DNA of 64,000 nucleotides from Aplysia californica (lineage: Eukaryota > Mollusca > Gastropoda > Aplysiida > Aplysiidae). The position numbers and the translations under genes were made by a program. Positions within the stretch are counted from its first letter, which is position 1. Each line of letters starts with the position of its first letter. The notes beneath the pieces were generated by a model. The model ran no database searches and was not told the DNA's origin. It saw only the letters and a list, made by a program, of their open reading frames with translations. The DNA lies in the NCBI RefSeq assembly GCF_000002075.1, contig NW_004797609.1, positions 224,824 to 288,823 of the forward strand. The letters run 5' to 3'. Shown here piece by piece: positions 13,747 to 20,348 of the stretch.

Positions 13747-16700
13747 CAATAAACCATCGTTGTAAAAGCATTGCATTTAGTTTTTTACTGTGGTGAATGT
13801 ATGTATAATATTTCCCCACTCCCTCTCTCTCATTGTTGAGAAAGAAAACATTTAATGTAATATTAATAGACTGCTTAAAAAATCTCCCTAAAAATCATGG
13901 GTATTTTGACAATTCACAGTTTTGTGATTCTGTTGCATTTATATAATACTATCGTATTGAAACAAATGGATGATGTGGGAGGAGGAAGGGGGGGATTATT
14001 TGTAAGGGACATCAAGGTCATTGCTATGCCTCATTGATGTTCACCAAAAGAATTAAAATTGGCGCTCATATGACCTTATGCAGTTGCGAGCGCCGTAACA
14101 CCTCTACTAAAACTAAAAGAATTAAAAGTCTATGCCTCCATCATTATTGGTGACACTTTGGGAGCTCAGTGCTATCTTGGGCTTACTCTATTTCTTTTTT
14201 TTTTTTTTATGATGTAAGTCGTACTGAAGGAAAGTTGAATTCCAGCCTTTAAAAAAAAGAGTTAATACAAAATGAAACTGAAAGTCTATGGAAGGCGGGC
14301 GGTGACCATTTACAATTGGTCGCTTTTAAGCACAATGGGGCTATCCCGGAAAATGCTGTTTTGAGAAAATCGAAGGTAAAGTTTTTGGACCCTTGTTCAG
14401 TTTCTTTAAAAGACAAGGAGAGTTTTTTTCTATAACCAAACAAATATATACACCAATAATGAAACCAAACTTCTCCTACAGGTAGGGCGGCTCGTGTTTT
14501 ATAGAACTGGCGCTCATATGACCTTATGCAGTTGCGAGCGCCGTAAAACCTCTACTAAAACTTTTAAAAAACATAACATCTTTTCTTTTGTTTCTCCCTG
14601 TAAGCAGCCAACGCTGAGGAGCCAGGTTGTGGACCTGATACAGACTGTGAGGATCTTATACCATGAAGCCAGCATCTTCCTCACAGAGAAAGCTACCTCT
14701 GCACTGGTAGGTTTTACATACAGCATTAATTATGATAGTTATATGTGTCGTGGCGCAGTGGAATCAGGCGCTCGTCAATTTTTGGACAACTGGAGTATCA
14801 TTTTAAAGCTTGTTCATTTGTCTTGGTTTTAGTGAAAAAAATAGGCCTACTTATCTCGCTTATCTGGGAAGTTGTTATAATTTATAAGTATGAAATAATA
14901 AAAGGCATGTTAGGCTCGAAGAATATGGGGGATGCGAATTGAAAAAATCTACAAATTTAACCCTTGTGCTGATTTTTTGCCAACATCTCCATTTGTGGAT
15001 TGTGAGAAGTTACTCATTTTGTCAGCACGCCTCACATATTATAACCTGTAATATATTTCTACACATATACACAGGGGTGCTAAAGTAACTATGCAGTAAG
15101 TATAACACCATTGTTATAATGCTTAGTTATAAGGAAGTATTATAAATGTAGAATTTGAAAGATCTATTCTCCGTGGCTGATCCCAAATTTTATAAAGGCC
15201 ATTGGCTTTTACAATAATTGTGAATATTGTTATTTTAATTAAATGTAAATTGCTTTTGTTTTTACTGGGAACGTTTTTACCGTAACATTTGTAACCCTTT
15301 AACACTTTCCCACCTCGTCTCGTCGATCAACGATTTTTACCTCCCAGTTTCTTTGGATTTTCCCCCTTCTTTGCTTTTGATGGCAAGAGTTTTTTACTGT
15401 ATGAGTCTTGTGATGGCAAAGTGTTAATTTGGTCTTTGACCAAAACAAAGAGTCTAAATAACAAGAGGGGCCACTTCTCTCTTTGAGCCAATTAAAAAAG
15501 TGTCCTAAAAATTCGGTGGCGCCCTCTTCGCAAAAGCGCACCTTTTGCGAACAGAGTTACCCTACTTGAGTTTAAAAAATCAAAGTGAAACTAGCAAGTT
15601 TTTGAATGAATTTCGGAAGAACGCTTTTTTAAAATGGTTACGCTGACAAAAAATCCTTTCCGGAGGAAAGGGTGATTGTTTTCTTCATTTAATTTGACTT
15701 TAGAATGAAAGGCGAGAGGTCATTAAAATGTTTTAAAAACCTTAAACTCCACACTGAACGAACCCGAACTGCTGATGAACAGCAGTCGATCTGCGCACGC
15801 AAGGAAGTGCTATTCCTATTCTTCTTCTGGAAAAACGAAAGAGAGCTTCAAAACAGACTGCAGCGCCATCTGAAGCAAAGAGCGAACTTCCTGCGGACAC
15901 TTTTTTGGCTGAGTGGCCCATCTTGTTATGTACTATCTTTGACCAAAACCAAGCCGTGCTGCGAACTGTAGTGAATACAAACAACTTGTGTTTTGTGCTC
16001 TCATATGACCTTATGCATTTGGAAGTGCTGTGAAATGTAATTAGTGTGTGGTTGGCGGGTGCTCTGGTGTGGTTTGCTTCTTTTTTCCTATCAAACATCT
16101 ATCGTCCTTATCTCTCCTTCTTCTTTTTTTGTGTTATTTACTCTCTTGTAACACCTCTAATCTTCGACACTTATATTATGTCCTTATTGTGTTGCAAGTG
16201 CCGTAAAACTCTTCCGAAAACTAAAAAACTGTAATTACCCTAAACTAAACATGTGTGGTGTGTGGTTGTGTCGCCAGCTGTCCCCGGGTCTGGAGGACCG
16301 GCTGACCTCATCACTGATCACCCTAGAGCAGGAGATGAAACGCATCATCGAGGTCATCGGCCTGGTCAACCTAGAGCCCATGGATGAGGTCAGTCGTGTT
16401 GCTTGTCCTTTAGTTCATTACTGTCATGTAGGTCACTAGCTGAATAGGTCAGTCGTGTTGTGTGTCCTTTACTATGATGAGGGACACAGGTGAATAGGTC
16501 AGTCGTGTTGTGTGTCCGTTAGTTCATTACTGCCATGTAGGCGACTAGCTGAATAGGTGTTCCTTCTTTCCTATCCAACATCTATCGTCCTGATCTCTCC
16601 TTTTTTATGTCTGTTACTCTCTTGTAACACCCCTAATCTTCGGCACTTGTATATGACCTTATTGTGTTGCAAATGCCGTAAAACTCTTAATAAAACTGAA

Positions 16701-18286
16701 TTACTGTTATGTAGGTCGTTTTGTCATATGGATGTGAGACTTGGAATACGTCTCAGACTTGCATAAGATATAAAGGTTATATATTATTATATTATATTAT
16801 TAAAGAGGAGCCAGGTTGCCTTTTTTTTAAACTCTTAATTTGTTTGTACAACATATTCATATCAATGGTGTTATGATCAAATATTATGTATAATGGTTGC
16901 TTGAAAATTTTTCTTCATCCAAAAAAAAATGTTTTTTTCATTTTTTTATTTTTTTATTTTTTAATAAAAAAAAAAAAAGAAAGAAAATCTACTGAACTGA
17001 TTAATGAGAAAACACTGGATGTGGTTTATATTTATGCGGTGGTGTTGTTTATATTTATGCGGTGGTGTTGTTTATATTTATGCGGTGGTGTTGTTTGTGT
17101 GTGCAGGTGAGCTTACTAGAACATCAAAAACGAAAGCAGGGCCGGCTAAAACAGGTCTACACGAGGCTCAAGGGGGGGAAGGGACGAGAGAAACCGAGAA
17201 GCGCACTGCCACCTGGTAAGTGATAGCAGATTTTCAGGGTTTTTGTAAGTGTTGGTTTGTTGTTTTGTTAGTTTGGGTTTTTGTTAGGAGGTCAGTTTTT
17301 AAGAATTTTACTGGTGAGGGATAGCATATTTTTGCTTTGGGGTTAGGGGTGAGCTGTTGTTTTCAAGAATTTTACCCCATTCTTATTATATGAAAAGTAA
17401 AAAGAAAGACATAGCATACTCCAGAAGAAGGTAGAGAGCTTTCTATGAGTAATGAAAAATGTCAAATTGATAACTCATCTAAGCTGTTCCGGCGAATTAA
17501 AATTATGAAAATGAAGAATGACAGAGTATATGTGAAGGGTGCTGACAAAATGAGTTGCTTCTCGGATTCAAGCCTCATTGAAATAGATACATCACACTTA
17601 TAGGTGAAGTTTTTACAGTTTAGAAGTATGAAATAATAAAAAGCATGTTGTACTTAAAGAATATGGCATCAATAGAAAATCTACAAATTTGACCCCAGTG
17701 TCGATTTTTGGCCAATATCTCCATTTGTAGATTGTCAGAAATAACTCTTTTGTCAGTCAGCATGTCTCACATATTGAATTGGATACTTAAACGTTGTCTC
17801 TGATCAGAGAGCAGTTAGTTAATATACATGTGTCACAACATATGGGGGGGGGGGGGGGATCAGGTGCTCTTCAATTTTTGGGCGTATGGAGTTGTTGATA
17901 TCATCTTAAATTTGTCTTGCTGTGGATGAAAAAATACTCACCTATCTTAAAAAGAAGTAGTGATATTTGCGATTGAAGGAGATGGGGTGTCTTGGTGTCA
18001 AAGAAAAGATTAGCGAGAAAATGGCCAGCAAAGTTTGGTGCCTTCAAAGCTATTGTTTCGTGTCATGTTCCAGAGCTTATGGTAGCTTGTTGTTATTTTT
18101 CCCAGCTTTTGAAATACGGAGCTGGACTTTGGAAGAGGTTGGTCAGTGGCTGGAGAGCTTGTCATTGGGCGAATACAGACAGAGCTTCCTGTCACATGAG
18201 ATAACAGGGGCGGAGCTACTGAACTTGGAGAGGCGGGACCTCAAGGTGGGTGTGTCTCTGCTGTGTGTGTGTGTGTGTGTTTCAGC

Positions 18287-18322
<36 letters not shown>

Positions 18323-18817
18323 TGAGGGGTTTGAGGGAGAGAAAGAAGGTTAGTATGTGTACTTTGCAAAAGAGATTGGGTTATTTTAACGCAAGATTTC
18401 ATATAAAGTTCTGCACAAATTATACATGTATTTTTTAAAGCAACAGGCCGTGTGCAGATTATACCTGTATCTACATACATTGATTTATCCAGTGGGTGGT
18501 TGGTGGGTGCTCTGGTATGGTTTGCTTCTTCTTTTCTATCAAACATCTATCGTCCTTATCTCCCCTTCTTCTTTTTTATGTTTGTTACTCTCTTGTAACA
18601 CCTCTAATCTTCTGGCGCTCATATGACCTTATGCTGTTGCGAGCGCCGTAAAACCTCTACTAAAACTAAAAATTGATTTATCCGTCATGTCTTTGAACTG
18701 GTCTGTTTCTCCCTACAGGACCTGGGTGTGACCAAAGTGGGTCACCTGAAGCGTATCCAGCAGGGGATCAAAGAGCTCCACCACCGAGAGGCGGCCTACG
18801 ACCGGCCCAGCTCTTGA
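94..18817 (+). CDS. DGKD/DGKH: Type II diacylglycerol kinase (delta/eta/kappa group), 3' half of gene, multi-exon
   Basis: The enzyme phosphorylates diacylglycerol to phosphatidic acid in lipid signalling. Coding exons: 94-214, 1644-1754, 3303-3461, 4286-4331, 5158-5271, 6302-6436, 8388-8527, 9619-9730, (11824-11853), (11965-11994), 14608-14706, 16278-16388, 17107-17215, 18106-18245, 18719-18817. All have AG/GT borders and matching phases, giving about 518 codons here. The part up to about 6436 is the DAGK accessory domain, with segments such as [18 protein letters not shown] and [15 protein letters not shown]. The last two exons form a SAM domain (LERRDLK + [13 protein letters not shown]) that in this group drives oligomerisation. 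PH, C1 and catalytic domains must lie left of the window. The C-terminal SAM separates it from other DGK types. Choosing between delta, eta and kappa is not meaningful for an invertebrate single orthologue. Introns are full of SINEs and MITEs. Confidence 0.95.
238..549 (+). mobile_element. piggyBac-type MITE, copy 1, with internal duplication
   Basis: Flanked on both sides by TTAA (234-237, 550-553). Ends CCCTATCCGTACG and CGTACGGATAGGG (one mismatch: GTGTACGG on the right) are inverted repeats. TTAA duplication with CCC...GGG ends is the piggyBac pattern. The left end of about 65 bp is present twice in a row (TTAACCCTAT at 234 and again at about 302). No coding capacity. Confidence 0.8.
1142..1544 (-). 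mobile_element. SINE-like element, body B with shared hairpin tail
   Basis: Flanked by CTTTAGACTC at 1132-1141 and 1545-1554. On the minus strand it runs from a C run through CAGGGAACTGCTGC and GGTGCCCTGATAGTC to the tail GGCGCTCAGATGACC...GCGAGCGC. The body is also seen at 9070-9235 and 56930-57246. It was inserted into a loose tandem array (AGATCTTTAGACTCTGAC) that covers about 890-1140 and continues at 1545. Confidence 0.72.
1644..1754 (+). CDS. DGKD/DGKH: DGK exon b, accessory domain start
   Basis: A pyrimidine-rich acceptor (TCCCCCCCCTCAG) precedes the exon and donor GTTGGT follows. The translation carries [19 protein letters not shown] and KREEHPEKC, near-identical to the start of the DAGK accessory domain in vertebrate delta and eta. 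Phase 2 in, phase 2 out. Confidence 0.95.
1934..2112 (-). mobile_element. SINE-like element, body C with shared hairpin tail
   Basis: On the minus strand: TTGCGCTTGTTAAAGTCCC, ATCGATAAGAGTAGGCTTC and TACCAACTGAAAAAGTTTAA. It ends in a tail with GACCTTATGCAATTGCGAGC. The same order is found on the plus strand at 20419-20577. Confidence 0.65.
3303..3461 (+). CDS. DGKD/DGKH: DGK exon c, accessory domain
   Basis: The exon encodes [16 protein letters not shown], then [19 protein letters not shown] and GIVILNIP. This is the accessory-domain core that continues EEHPEKCR of the previous exon. Flanked by TTTTTGTCCCAG and GTAGTT. Confidence 0.96.
3657..3994. mobile_element. TA-flanked MITE (family D), with internal tandem duplication
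   Basis: Right end TTTGTCAGCATGCCTCACA followed by TA. An inner inverted partner, CTGACAAAATGAGTTACTTC, begins at about 3708. A segment of about 90 bp (GAGTTACTTCTCAG...AATAATAAAAG) is present twice, at 3716 and 3807. Relatives of the right part are at 14744 and 17531. Confidence 0.65.
4286..4331 (+). CDS. DGKD/DGKH: DGK exon d (46 nt), NFWGG motif
   Basis: Short exon reading [15 protein letters not shown], matching the conserved SYxGGxNFWGG step of the accessory domain. The acceptor is TTTTCAG and the donor GTGAGT. A MITE with 6-bp target duplications begins only 13 bases after the exon. Confidence 0.93.
4344..4524 (+). mobile_element. MITE family with 6-bp target duplication, copy 1
   Basis: A 181-bp element with ends CTGTCCCTGCGGTTTTATG and GCATAAAACCCCGGGGACGG forming an inverted repeat. 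The flank GTTAGA is repeated at 4338-4343 and 4525-4530. The body is rich in AAATTATGC words. No ORF. Confidence 0.85.
4795..4905 (+). repeat. Dispersed repeat family E, partial copy
   Basis: Shares CCAAACTTCTCCTATAGG, TTTAGGTCAAGATTT and AATCTGGGTTAGCCC with copies at about 14305-14490 and 30175-30425. Ends were not resolved, and no inverted termini were found. Confidence 0.6.
4929..5105 (+). mobile_element. Family A SINE-like element, about 177 bp
   Basis: Starts GGGTGGTTGGCGGGTGCTCT and contains CTTTCCTATCGAACATCTG and TTGTTACTCTCTTGTAACAC. It ends in the hairpin GGCGCTC...GAGCGCC plus GTAAAACCTTACTAAAAC. No clear pol III A/B boxes were recognised. Confidence 0.78.
5158..5271 (+). CDS. 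DGKD/DGKH: DGK exon e, accessory domain
   Basis: Exactly 38 codons in phase 0, containing [16 protein letters not shown] and then [13 protein letters not shown]. This is a highly conserved stretch of type II DGKs. A family A SINE tail ends about 50 bases before the acceptor. Confidence 0.96.
5286..5410 (-). mobile_element. SINE 3' fragment (GCGCATAGAGC type)
   Basis: An (ATT)n run followed by TAGCATTTGTATAGCGCAT and CTCTATGCGCTTTACAC. It matches the 3' part of the tRNA-derived SINE at 6582. Related scraps are at 2527-2610, 7845-7925, 23031-23090 and 56113-56290. Confidence 0.65.
5628..5872 (-). mobile_element. piggyBac-type MITE, copy 2
   Basis: The same family in the opposite orientation. 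Left TTAA at 5624-5627, right site degraded to TTAT. Shared inner words include AGAATACTTCTAGT and ATTTTGACAGACTGC. It lies in the intron between DGK exons e and f. Confidence 0.78.
5945..6108 (+). mobile_element. Family A SINE-like element, 5'-truncated
   Basis: Begins at GTGCTCTGGTGTGATTTG, so it lacks about 17 bp of the 5' end. The tail hairpin is decayed (GGCGCTC...CAAGCACTG). Ends CTCTACTAAAACAACAA. Confidence 0.7.
6302..6436 (+). CDS. DGKD/DGKH: DGK exon f, accessory domain end
   Basis: Forty-five codons in phase 0, with [18 protein letters not shown] and [14 protein letters not shown], the signature end of the DAGK accessory domain. The acceptor is CCCCTTCCAG and the donor GTTAGT. Confidence 0.97.
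6582..6931 (-). mobile_element. tRNA-derived SINE, about 350 bp
   Basis: On the minus strand the head reads GGTGGCCTAATGGTGAGG (A-box like) and later GGTTCGAGCC (B box). This is a tRNA-like promoter of about 80 nt. The body follows, then the 3' part GCATAGAGCTTGCTGTTGAG ending in an (ATT)n run. The same 3' part occurs at 5286-5400 and 7845-7925. Confidence 0.8.
7174..7645 (+). repeat. 42-bp minisatellite with duplicated flanks
   Basis: Unit GATAGGTCCTACTACTTTTC followed by 22 more bases. Seven head-to-tail copies lie from 7289 to 7582, and one copy apart at 7174. The segment GCCTATCTTCCCTTTTCTCT...GTCAATGAATTTG occurs both before and after the tandem block. Because 42 is a multiple of three, a 154-codon open frame crosses it; it is not a gene. 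Confidence 0.9.
7650..7825 (+). mobile_element. Family A SINE-like element, strongly diverged
   Basis: Recognisable order GTGGGTGGCTTTGC, TTCCTATCAAATAT, CTCTCTGGTGAC, CTTCGGCACTTACATGACC. It sits next to the 42-bp minisatellite. Confidence 0.45.
7969..8122 (+). mobile_element. Family A SINE-like element, type b tail
   Basis: GGTGGTTGGCGGGTGCTCTA at the start. The tail is TAGCACTTGTAGGACCTTAT...TTGCAAGTGCCG. It is followed directly by another A copy at 8136. Confidence 0.68.
8136..8320 (+). mobile_element. Family A SINE-like element, full length with target duplication
   Basis: The flank TTTTCTAAAGCTAAAAAAG occurs on both sides (about 8117-8135 and 8332-8350, with a slight length difference). 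Full body and type a tail, ending GTACTAAAACTAAA. Confidence 0.82.
8388..8527 (+). CDS. DGKD/DGKH: DGK exon g, tail region
   Basis: Begins [14 protein letters not shown], matching the AFENTLKSWEDKQK stretch that follows the accessory domain in vertebrate delta. It continues with an acidic helical segment ([15 protein letters not shown]) and ends in a split codon that the next exon completes as Ser. Confidence 0.93.
8559..8737 (+). mobile_element. MITE family with 6-bp target duplication, copy 2
   Basis: A 179-bp relative of the element at 4344. Ends CTGTCCCCG...GGGACAG, with flank AAAAAT on both sides (8553-8558, 8738-8743). It lies just after DGK exon g. Confidence 0.85.
8989..9047 (+). mobile_element. 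Stand-alone SINE tail (59 bp) with target duplication
   Basis: Consists only of the hairpin tail TGGCGCTC...GAGCGCCGTAAAACC and an A-rich end. AGACCTGTTTTC is repeated at 8977-8988 and 9048-9059. This is the pattern of a severely 5'-truncated copy made by target-primed reverse transcription. Confidence 0.85.
9070..9242 (+). mobile_element. SINE-like element, body B, 5'-truncated
   Basis: CTATTTCCAGGGGTGCC at the start, then CTTCTCTGTTGACATCCACC and a tail with ACTCATATGACCC and CAAGCTCCGTAAAACC. It begins 11 bases after the stand-alone tail's duplication. A short open frame ([15 protein letters not shown]) across it is repeat-derived and not a DGK exon. Confidence 0.7.
9394..9577 (+). mobile_element. 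Family A SINE-like element, full length
   Basis: Starts GTGGGTGGTTGAGGGGTGC. Type a tail with a small insertion (GGCGCTCGCTCATATG). AGTCTGT occurs on both sides (about 9386, 9582). Confidence 0.75.
9619..9730 (+). CDS. DGKD/DGKH: DGK exon h, tail region
   Basis: Reads [19 protein letters not shown] and ends [13 protein letters not shown] in phase 0. It resembles the LYPxGKL segment of the DGK eta tail. The donor GTGGGT leads straight into a long GT-rich microsatellite (about 9736-9970). Confidence 0.88.
9736..9972 (+). repeat. GT-rich microsatellite with GGTGTGGTCCGTGTG units
   Basis: Compound (GT)n broken by GTTTGGTGTGGTCCGTGTG, seven times. It starts at the donor of DGK exon h. It yields long but meaningless open frames on both strands. 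Confidence 0.9.
10079..10256 (+). mobile_element. Family A SINE-like element, full length, 18-bp target duplication
   Basis: AAAGGACTCCGTGGAAGT (10061-10078) is repeated at 10257-10274 with one mismatch, giving a clear definition of both element ends (178 bp). Type b tail: CGGCACTTATTTTATATGACC...TTGCAAGTGCCG. Confidence 0.9.
11030..11757 (+). repeat. Minisatellite, 45-48 bp unit
   Basis: About 15 copies of ACATTTACCATTATATTTAC followed by CCCATATAAGATGAGCAGAA with small variations. It lies in the DGK intron just before the candidate microexons. Confidence 0.92.
11824..11853 (+). CDS. DGKD/DGKH: DGK candidate microexon i (30 nt)
   Basis: Ten codons ([10 protein letters not shown]) lie between a long pyrimidine-rich acceptor (CCTTTCTCCTCTTTCTTG...TTTCGTCAG) and donor GTGTGA. 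Both ends are phase 0, as needed between exons h and k. No homologue was checked. An alternatively spliced cassette is possible. Support is splice signals and phase only. Confidence 0.5.
11965..11994 (+). CDS. DGKD/DGKH: DGK candidate microexon j (30 nt)
   Basis: A second phase 0 block of ten codons ([10 protein letters not shown]) sits 111 bases after microexon i. The acceptor is TATTCACAG and the donor GTCAGT. Joined to the next exon it would read ...RDSAEIRPTLRSQ, a plausible continuous helix. Same caveat as for i. Confidence 0.5.
12065..12264 (+). mobile_element. Family A SINE-like element, diverged, type b tail
   Basis: GTGGGTGGTTTGTGGGTGCT, a duplicated TGGTTTGCTC segment, CTCTTGTAACACTTTTAATC, and tail AGCTCTTACATGACC...TTGCAAGTGCCG. 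Confidence 0.68.
12715..12905 (+). mobile_element. tRNA-derived SINE head fragment
   Basis: CGCTCAGTTGGCATCATGC resembles an A box and GGTTCGAACCC is a good B box about 45 nt later. No intact tRNA cloverleaf is apparent, so I read it as a SINE. The piggyBac-type MITE copy 3 follows directly. Confidence 0.6.
12912..13153 (+). mobile_element. piggyBac-type MITE, copy 3
   Basis: Starts CCCTGTCCATACGTCG after a decayed TTAA (TGTAA) and ends CGTACGGATAGGG followed by TTAA at 13154-13157. It is a single-head version, without the duplication of copy 1. Confidence 0.8.
13450..13745 (+). repeat. Compound CA/GT/GA microsatellite
   Basis: (CA)n with two copies of the segment AACAGAGACGCATGCATGCA, then (GT)n and (GA)n. 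The turn from CA to GT makes part of it self-complementary. Confidence 0.9.
14060..14114 (+). mobile_element. Stand-alone SINE tail (55 bp) with 13-bp target duplication
   Basis: TGGCGCTCATATGACC...GCGAGCGCCGTAACACC with AAAAGAATTAAAA at 14047-14059 and 14115-14127. Confidence 0.85.
14305..14490 (+). repeat. Dispersed repeat family E, left part
   Basis: Shares GGTCGCTTTTAAGC, GGGGCTATCCC, TTGTTCAGTTTCTTT and ACCAAACTTCTCCTAC with the fuller copy at 30175. It is cut off by a stand-alone SINE tail at 14508. Confidence 0.6.
14508..14562 (+). mobile_element. Stand-alone SINE tail, type a
   Basis: The intact stem GGCGCTC/GAGCGCC and GTAAAACCTCTACTAAAAC end, inserted in a family E repeat. No convincing duplication was seen. 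Confidence 0.72.
14608..14706 (+). CDS. DGKD/DGKH: DGK exon k, tail region
   Basis: Thirty-three codons, phase 0 at both ends: [20 protein letters not shown] then [13 protein letters not shown]. This is an amphipathic helical segment. The acceptor is TAAGCAG and the donor GTAGGT. A TA-flanked MITE starts 37 bases downstream. Confidence 0.88.
14744..15036. mobile_element. TA-flanked MITE (family D), hybrid ends
   Basis: A 293-bp copy between TA dinucleotides. The left end (TGTGTCGTGGCGCAGTGGAA) matches the 440-bp subtype seen at 46133. The right end (TTTGTCAGCACGCCTCACA) matches the 240-bp subtype seen at 17531. Confidence 0.7.
16044..16229 (+). mobile_element. Family A SINE-like element, full length, type b tail
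   Basis: TGTAATTA is repeated at 16036-16043 and 16230-16237. The tail reads CGACACTTATATTATGTCC...TTGCAAGTGCCG. It ends 48 bases before DGK exon l. Confidence 0.82.
16278..16388 (+). CDS. DGKD/DGKH: DGK exon l, tail region
   Basis: Thirty-seven codons, phase 0: [20 protein letters not shown], then [17 protein letters not shown]. It matches the LESLEEKLxxSLxxMEEEI-type helix of DGK delta/eta. The donor GTCAGT and following bases are repeated twice more downstream (16389-16560). Confidence 0.9.
16389..16556 (+). repeat. Tandem duplication of a splice-donor region (about 57-62 bp units)
   Basis: GGTCAGTCGTGTTG starts at 16387, 16446 and 16497, each followed by a variant of TGTCCTTTAGTTCATTACTG. 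The first copy is the donor of DGK exon l. Confidence 0.85.
16557..16698 (+). mobile_element. Family A SINE-like element, 5'-truncated, type b tail
   Basis: Starts at TTCCTTCTTTCCTATCC. Its insertion splits the third unit of the local 60-bp tandem duplication: the text TTACTGTTATGTAGG after it continues the unit. Tail stem partly decayed (GGCACTT/AAATGCC). Confidence 0.7.
17025..17100 (+). repeat. 23-bp tandem repeat, three copies
   Basis: GTTTATATTTATGCGGTGGT repeated three times directly before the acceptor of DGK exon m. Confidence 0.85.
17107..17215 (+). CDS. DGKD/DGKH: DGK exon m, basic linker
   Basis: Reads [18 protein letters not shown], then a Lys/Arg/Gly-rich stretch ending SALPP. 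It ends in phase 1, which the SAM exon completes. This is a basic linker between the tail helices and the SAM domain. The acceptor follows a GT-rich run. Confidence 0.85.
17531..17771. mobile_element. TA-flanked MITE (family D), short subtype
   Basis: Ends TGTGAAGGGTGCTGACAAAA and TTTTGTCAGTCAGCATGTCTC form an inverted repeat of about 35 bp. TA on both sides. Located in the DGK intron before the SAM exon. Confidence 0.7.
17858..18060. mobile_element. Truncated TA-flanked MITE (family D, long subtype)
   Basis: Contains GATCAGGTGCTCTTCAATTT, GATATCATCTTAAA and GAGAAAATGGCC, in the order seen in the long subtype at 32007. Its left end is replaced by a G run (17845-17857). The right end is missing, and it stops shortly before the SAM exon. 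Confidence 0.6.
18106..18245 (+). CDS. DGKD/DGKH: DGK exon n, SAM domain first part
   Basis: Encodes [20 protein letters not shown], then [18 protein letters not shown] and NLERRDLK. This is the first four helices of a SAM domain of the DGK delta/eta type. A decayed TA-flanked MITE copy ends about 45 bases before the acceptor. Confidence 0.96.
18491..18671 (+). mobile_element. Family A SINE-like element, full length, type a tail
   Basis: ATTGATTTATCC is repeated at 18479-18490 and 18672-18683, so the element is exactly delimited (181 bp). It is a recent-looking copy between the two SAM exons of DGK. Confidence 0.9.
18719..18817 (+). CDS. DGKD/DGKH: DGK last exon, SAM domain end and stop
   Basis: Begins [20 protein letters not shown], the last SAM helix, and ends RPSS followed by TGA at 18815-18817. 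A full-length family A SINE ends at 18671, only 47 bases before the exon. The 3' UTR follows without a clear poly(A) signal; AATAAA at about 19149 is one candidate. Confidence 0.96.
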   Translation, partial: DLGVTKVGHLKRIQQGIKELHHREAAYDRPSS

Positions 18818-20348
18818 CCCTGCGACCCCGACATCTCGGGGACTCCACCGCCATCTCCATGACAACAACAACAAGTCTCTAGACAAGACAAGACCAGCCT
18901 CTTCTGTGTTAAGCCGTTTTCGCTTCTGTTGTGGTCCAGAGAGATTCTGGAAAAGCAGTGAAAGTTGGTTTGGGTTTGAGTTTTTATTGCGAACAGAGAA
19001 ATGGGAACGCGGAGAATACTGGCTTTATAGTTTTTGAGGGGACAAGGAGAAAAGACGAGAAAAAAAAAAAGGAGTGATTGCGGCAGTCTCTTTATCTGTC
19101 TTTGCCGTACTTTTTGCTTCTGAGAAGCGACACAACGGAAAAAGAGAAAATAAAAGTGAAAGAAAGAGCAAGTCATGGAAGATGCTCGCTGTGCAACATG
19201 AGAATTTTTGTGTGTGTGAAATATTACGATTTCTTACGGAGGCAAGAGGGGAAGCAAGGCTTTGTTCGAACTGATGGCCAAGAGGACAATGAGTGAGGCT
19301 GCTGGTTGCTGAGTGCCTGTAGAAAGGGGGTCCGTCTTTGTAAAAGGAAGCTATTTGATCCAGAAAGAGAAAGCCGTTTTGAGGGCTCTATCTATCTGTG
19401 CTTATCTGCCAGGGCATGAGCTGGAGGGCTGCTGCAATAGCTACAACGACATTGTTCATTATTCATTGTTTCAGGAAGCAACATCCCTGCACTCCGGACA
19501 TGTCCATTGATGCTCCGTTGCTCTCTCCAAAATGTCGCCGAGGGACAGCAGCTGCAACGAGAACAACAACAACAACAGCAACAACAACAGCAGTCTTGCG
19601 TTTCGGTGTTCGGCGTGTGTCTTTTTCTAAACTTTGCGTCCTCGGGCGGTTGTACGAAACGATGAAGGAGGAACCAACTGCCCCAGGGCCAATGGTTACT
19701 CCTGAGCTGCCCTCTCAACTTTGTGCTGGACGACTTTTTCAGGCAGTCTTACAGCAAAGCTTATGTCTGTCTCGCTCTAAAGACAAGACGAGCGCTGTGA
19801 CCTTTATTTTATTGCTTGACAATTTTGTGGTCTGTCGATCTGTGTACCGAGTTTTCATTTCAATGTTTTCTACCTTTCACTTCTCTTAGCAAACCCAAAG
19901 TCTCTGTGTTTCTGCACAAACCTCTATACTATGTGTACAGAATATTTTCATGGATGTGTTTATATCTCTGTATATCAGAAACTTATACCGATGCACTCTT
20001 GTTTAATCTTTGTATTCTTTTTCCTCTTCCCTATTGTTTGCACATACCTCCCCCCTTTAAAAAAAACCTACATCGAATGAAAATGTGAATTTATTTTTAT
20101 ACTCCAACTGAATGAACTTATCCCTATGAAAGTTATAGAGTTGTAGTTTGTCTTATCATGAAGAGATGGATGAGGGAGGGACTTGGGGGGGGGGGGGGGG
20201 GCGGGGGGGGGCGGGAGTGGGGGGGGGGGCGCGGGAGGGGCGGGAGTGGGGGGGTTCATCGCCTGAAGTGTGAGATTGAAGGGGACTTTGGGTGCTGTGT
20301 TCTACTCTCAACTTTTCAAAGTTGTCAATGGCGTTTCTATCGCAATTG

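Noticed and set aside
13220-13765. A 181-codon open frame
   Set aside because: Mostly (His-Thr)n from a CA microsatellite, with similar frames on the other strand. No exon signals fitting DGK.
19398-19889. A 163-codon open frame downstream of DGK
   Set aside because: It contains a poly-Thr/Ala stretch from CAA/ACA repeats and lies in the presumed 3' UTR. No recognisable domain.
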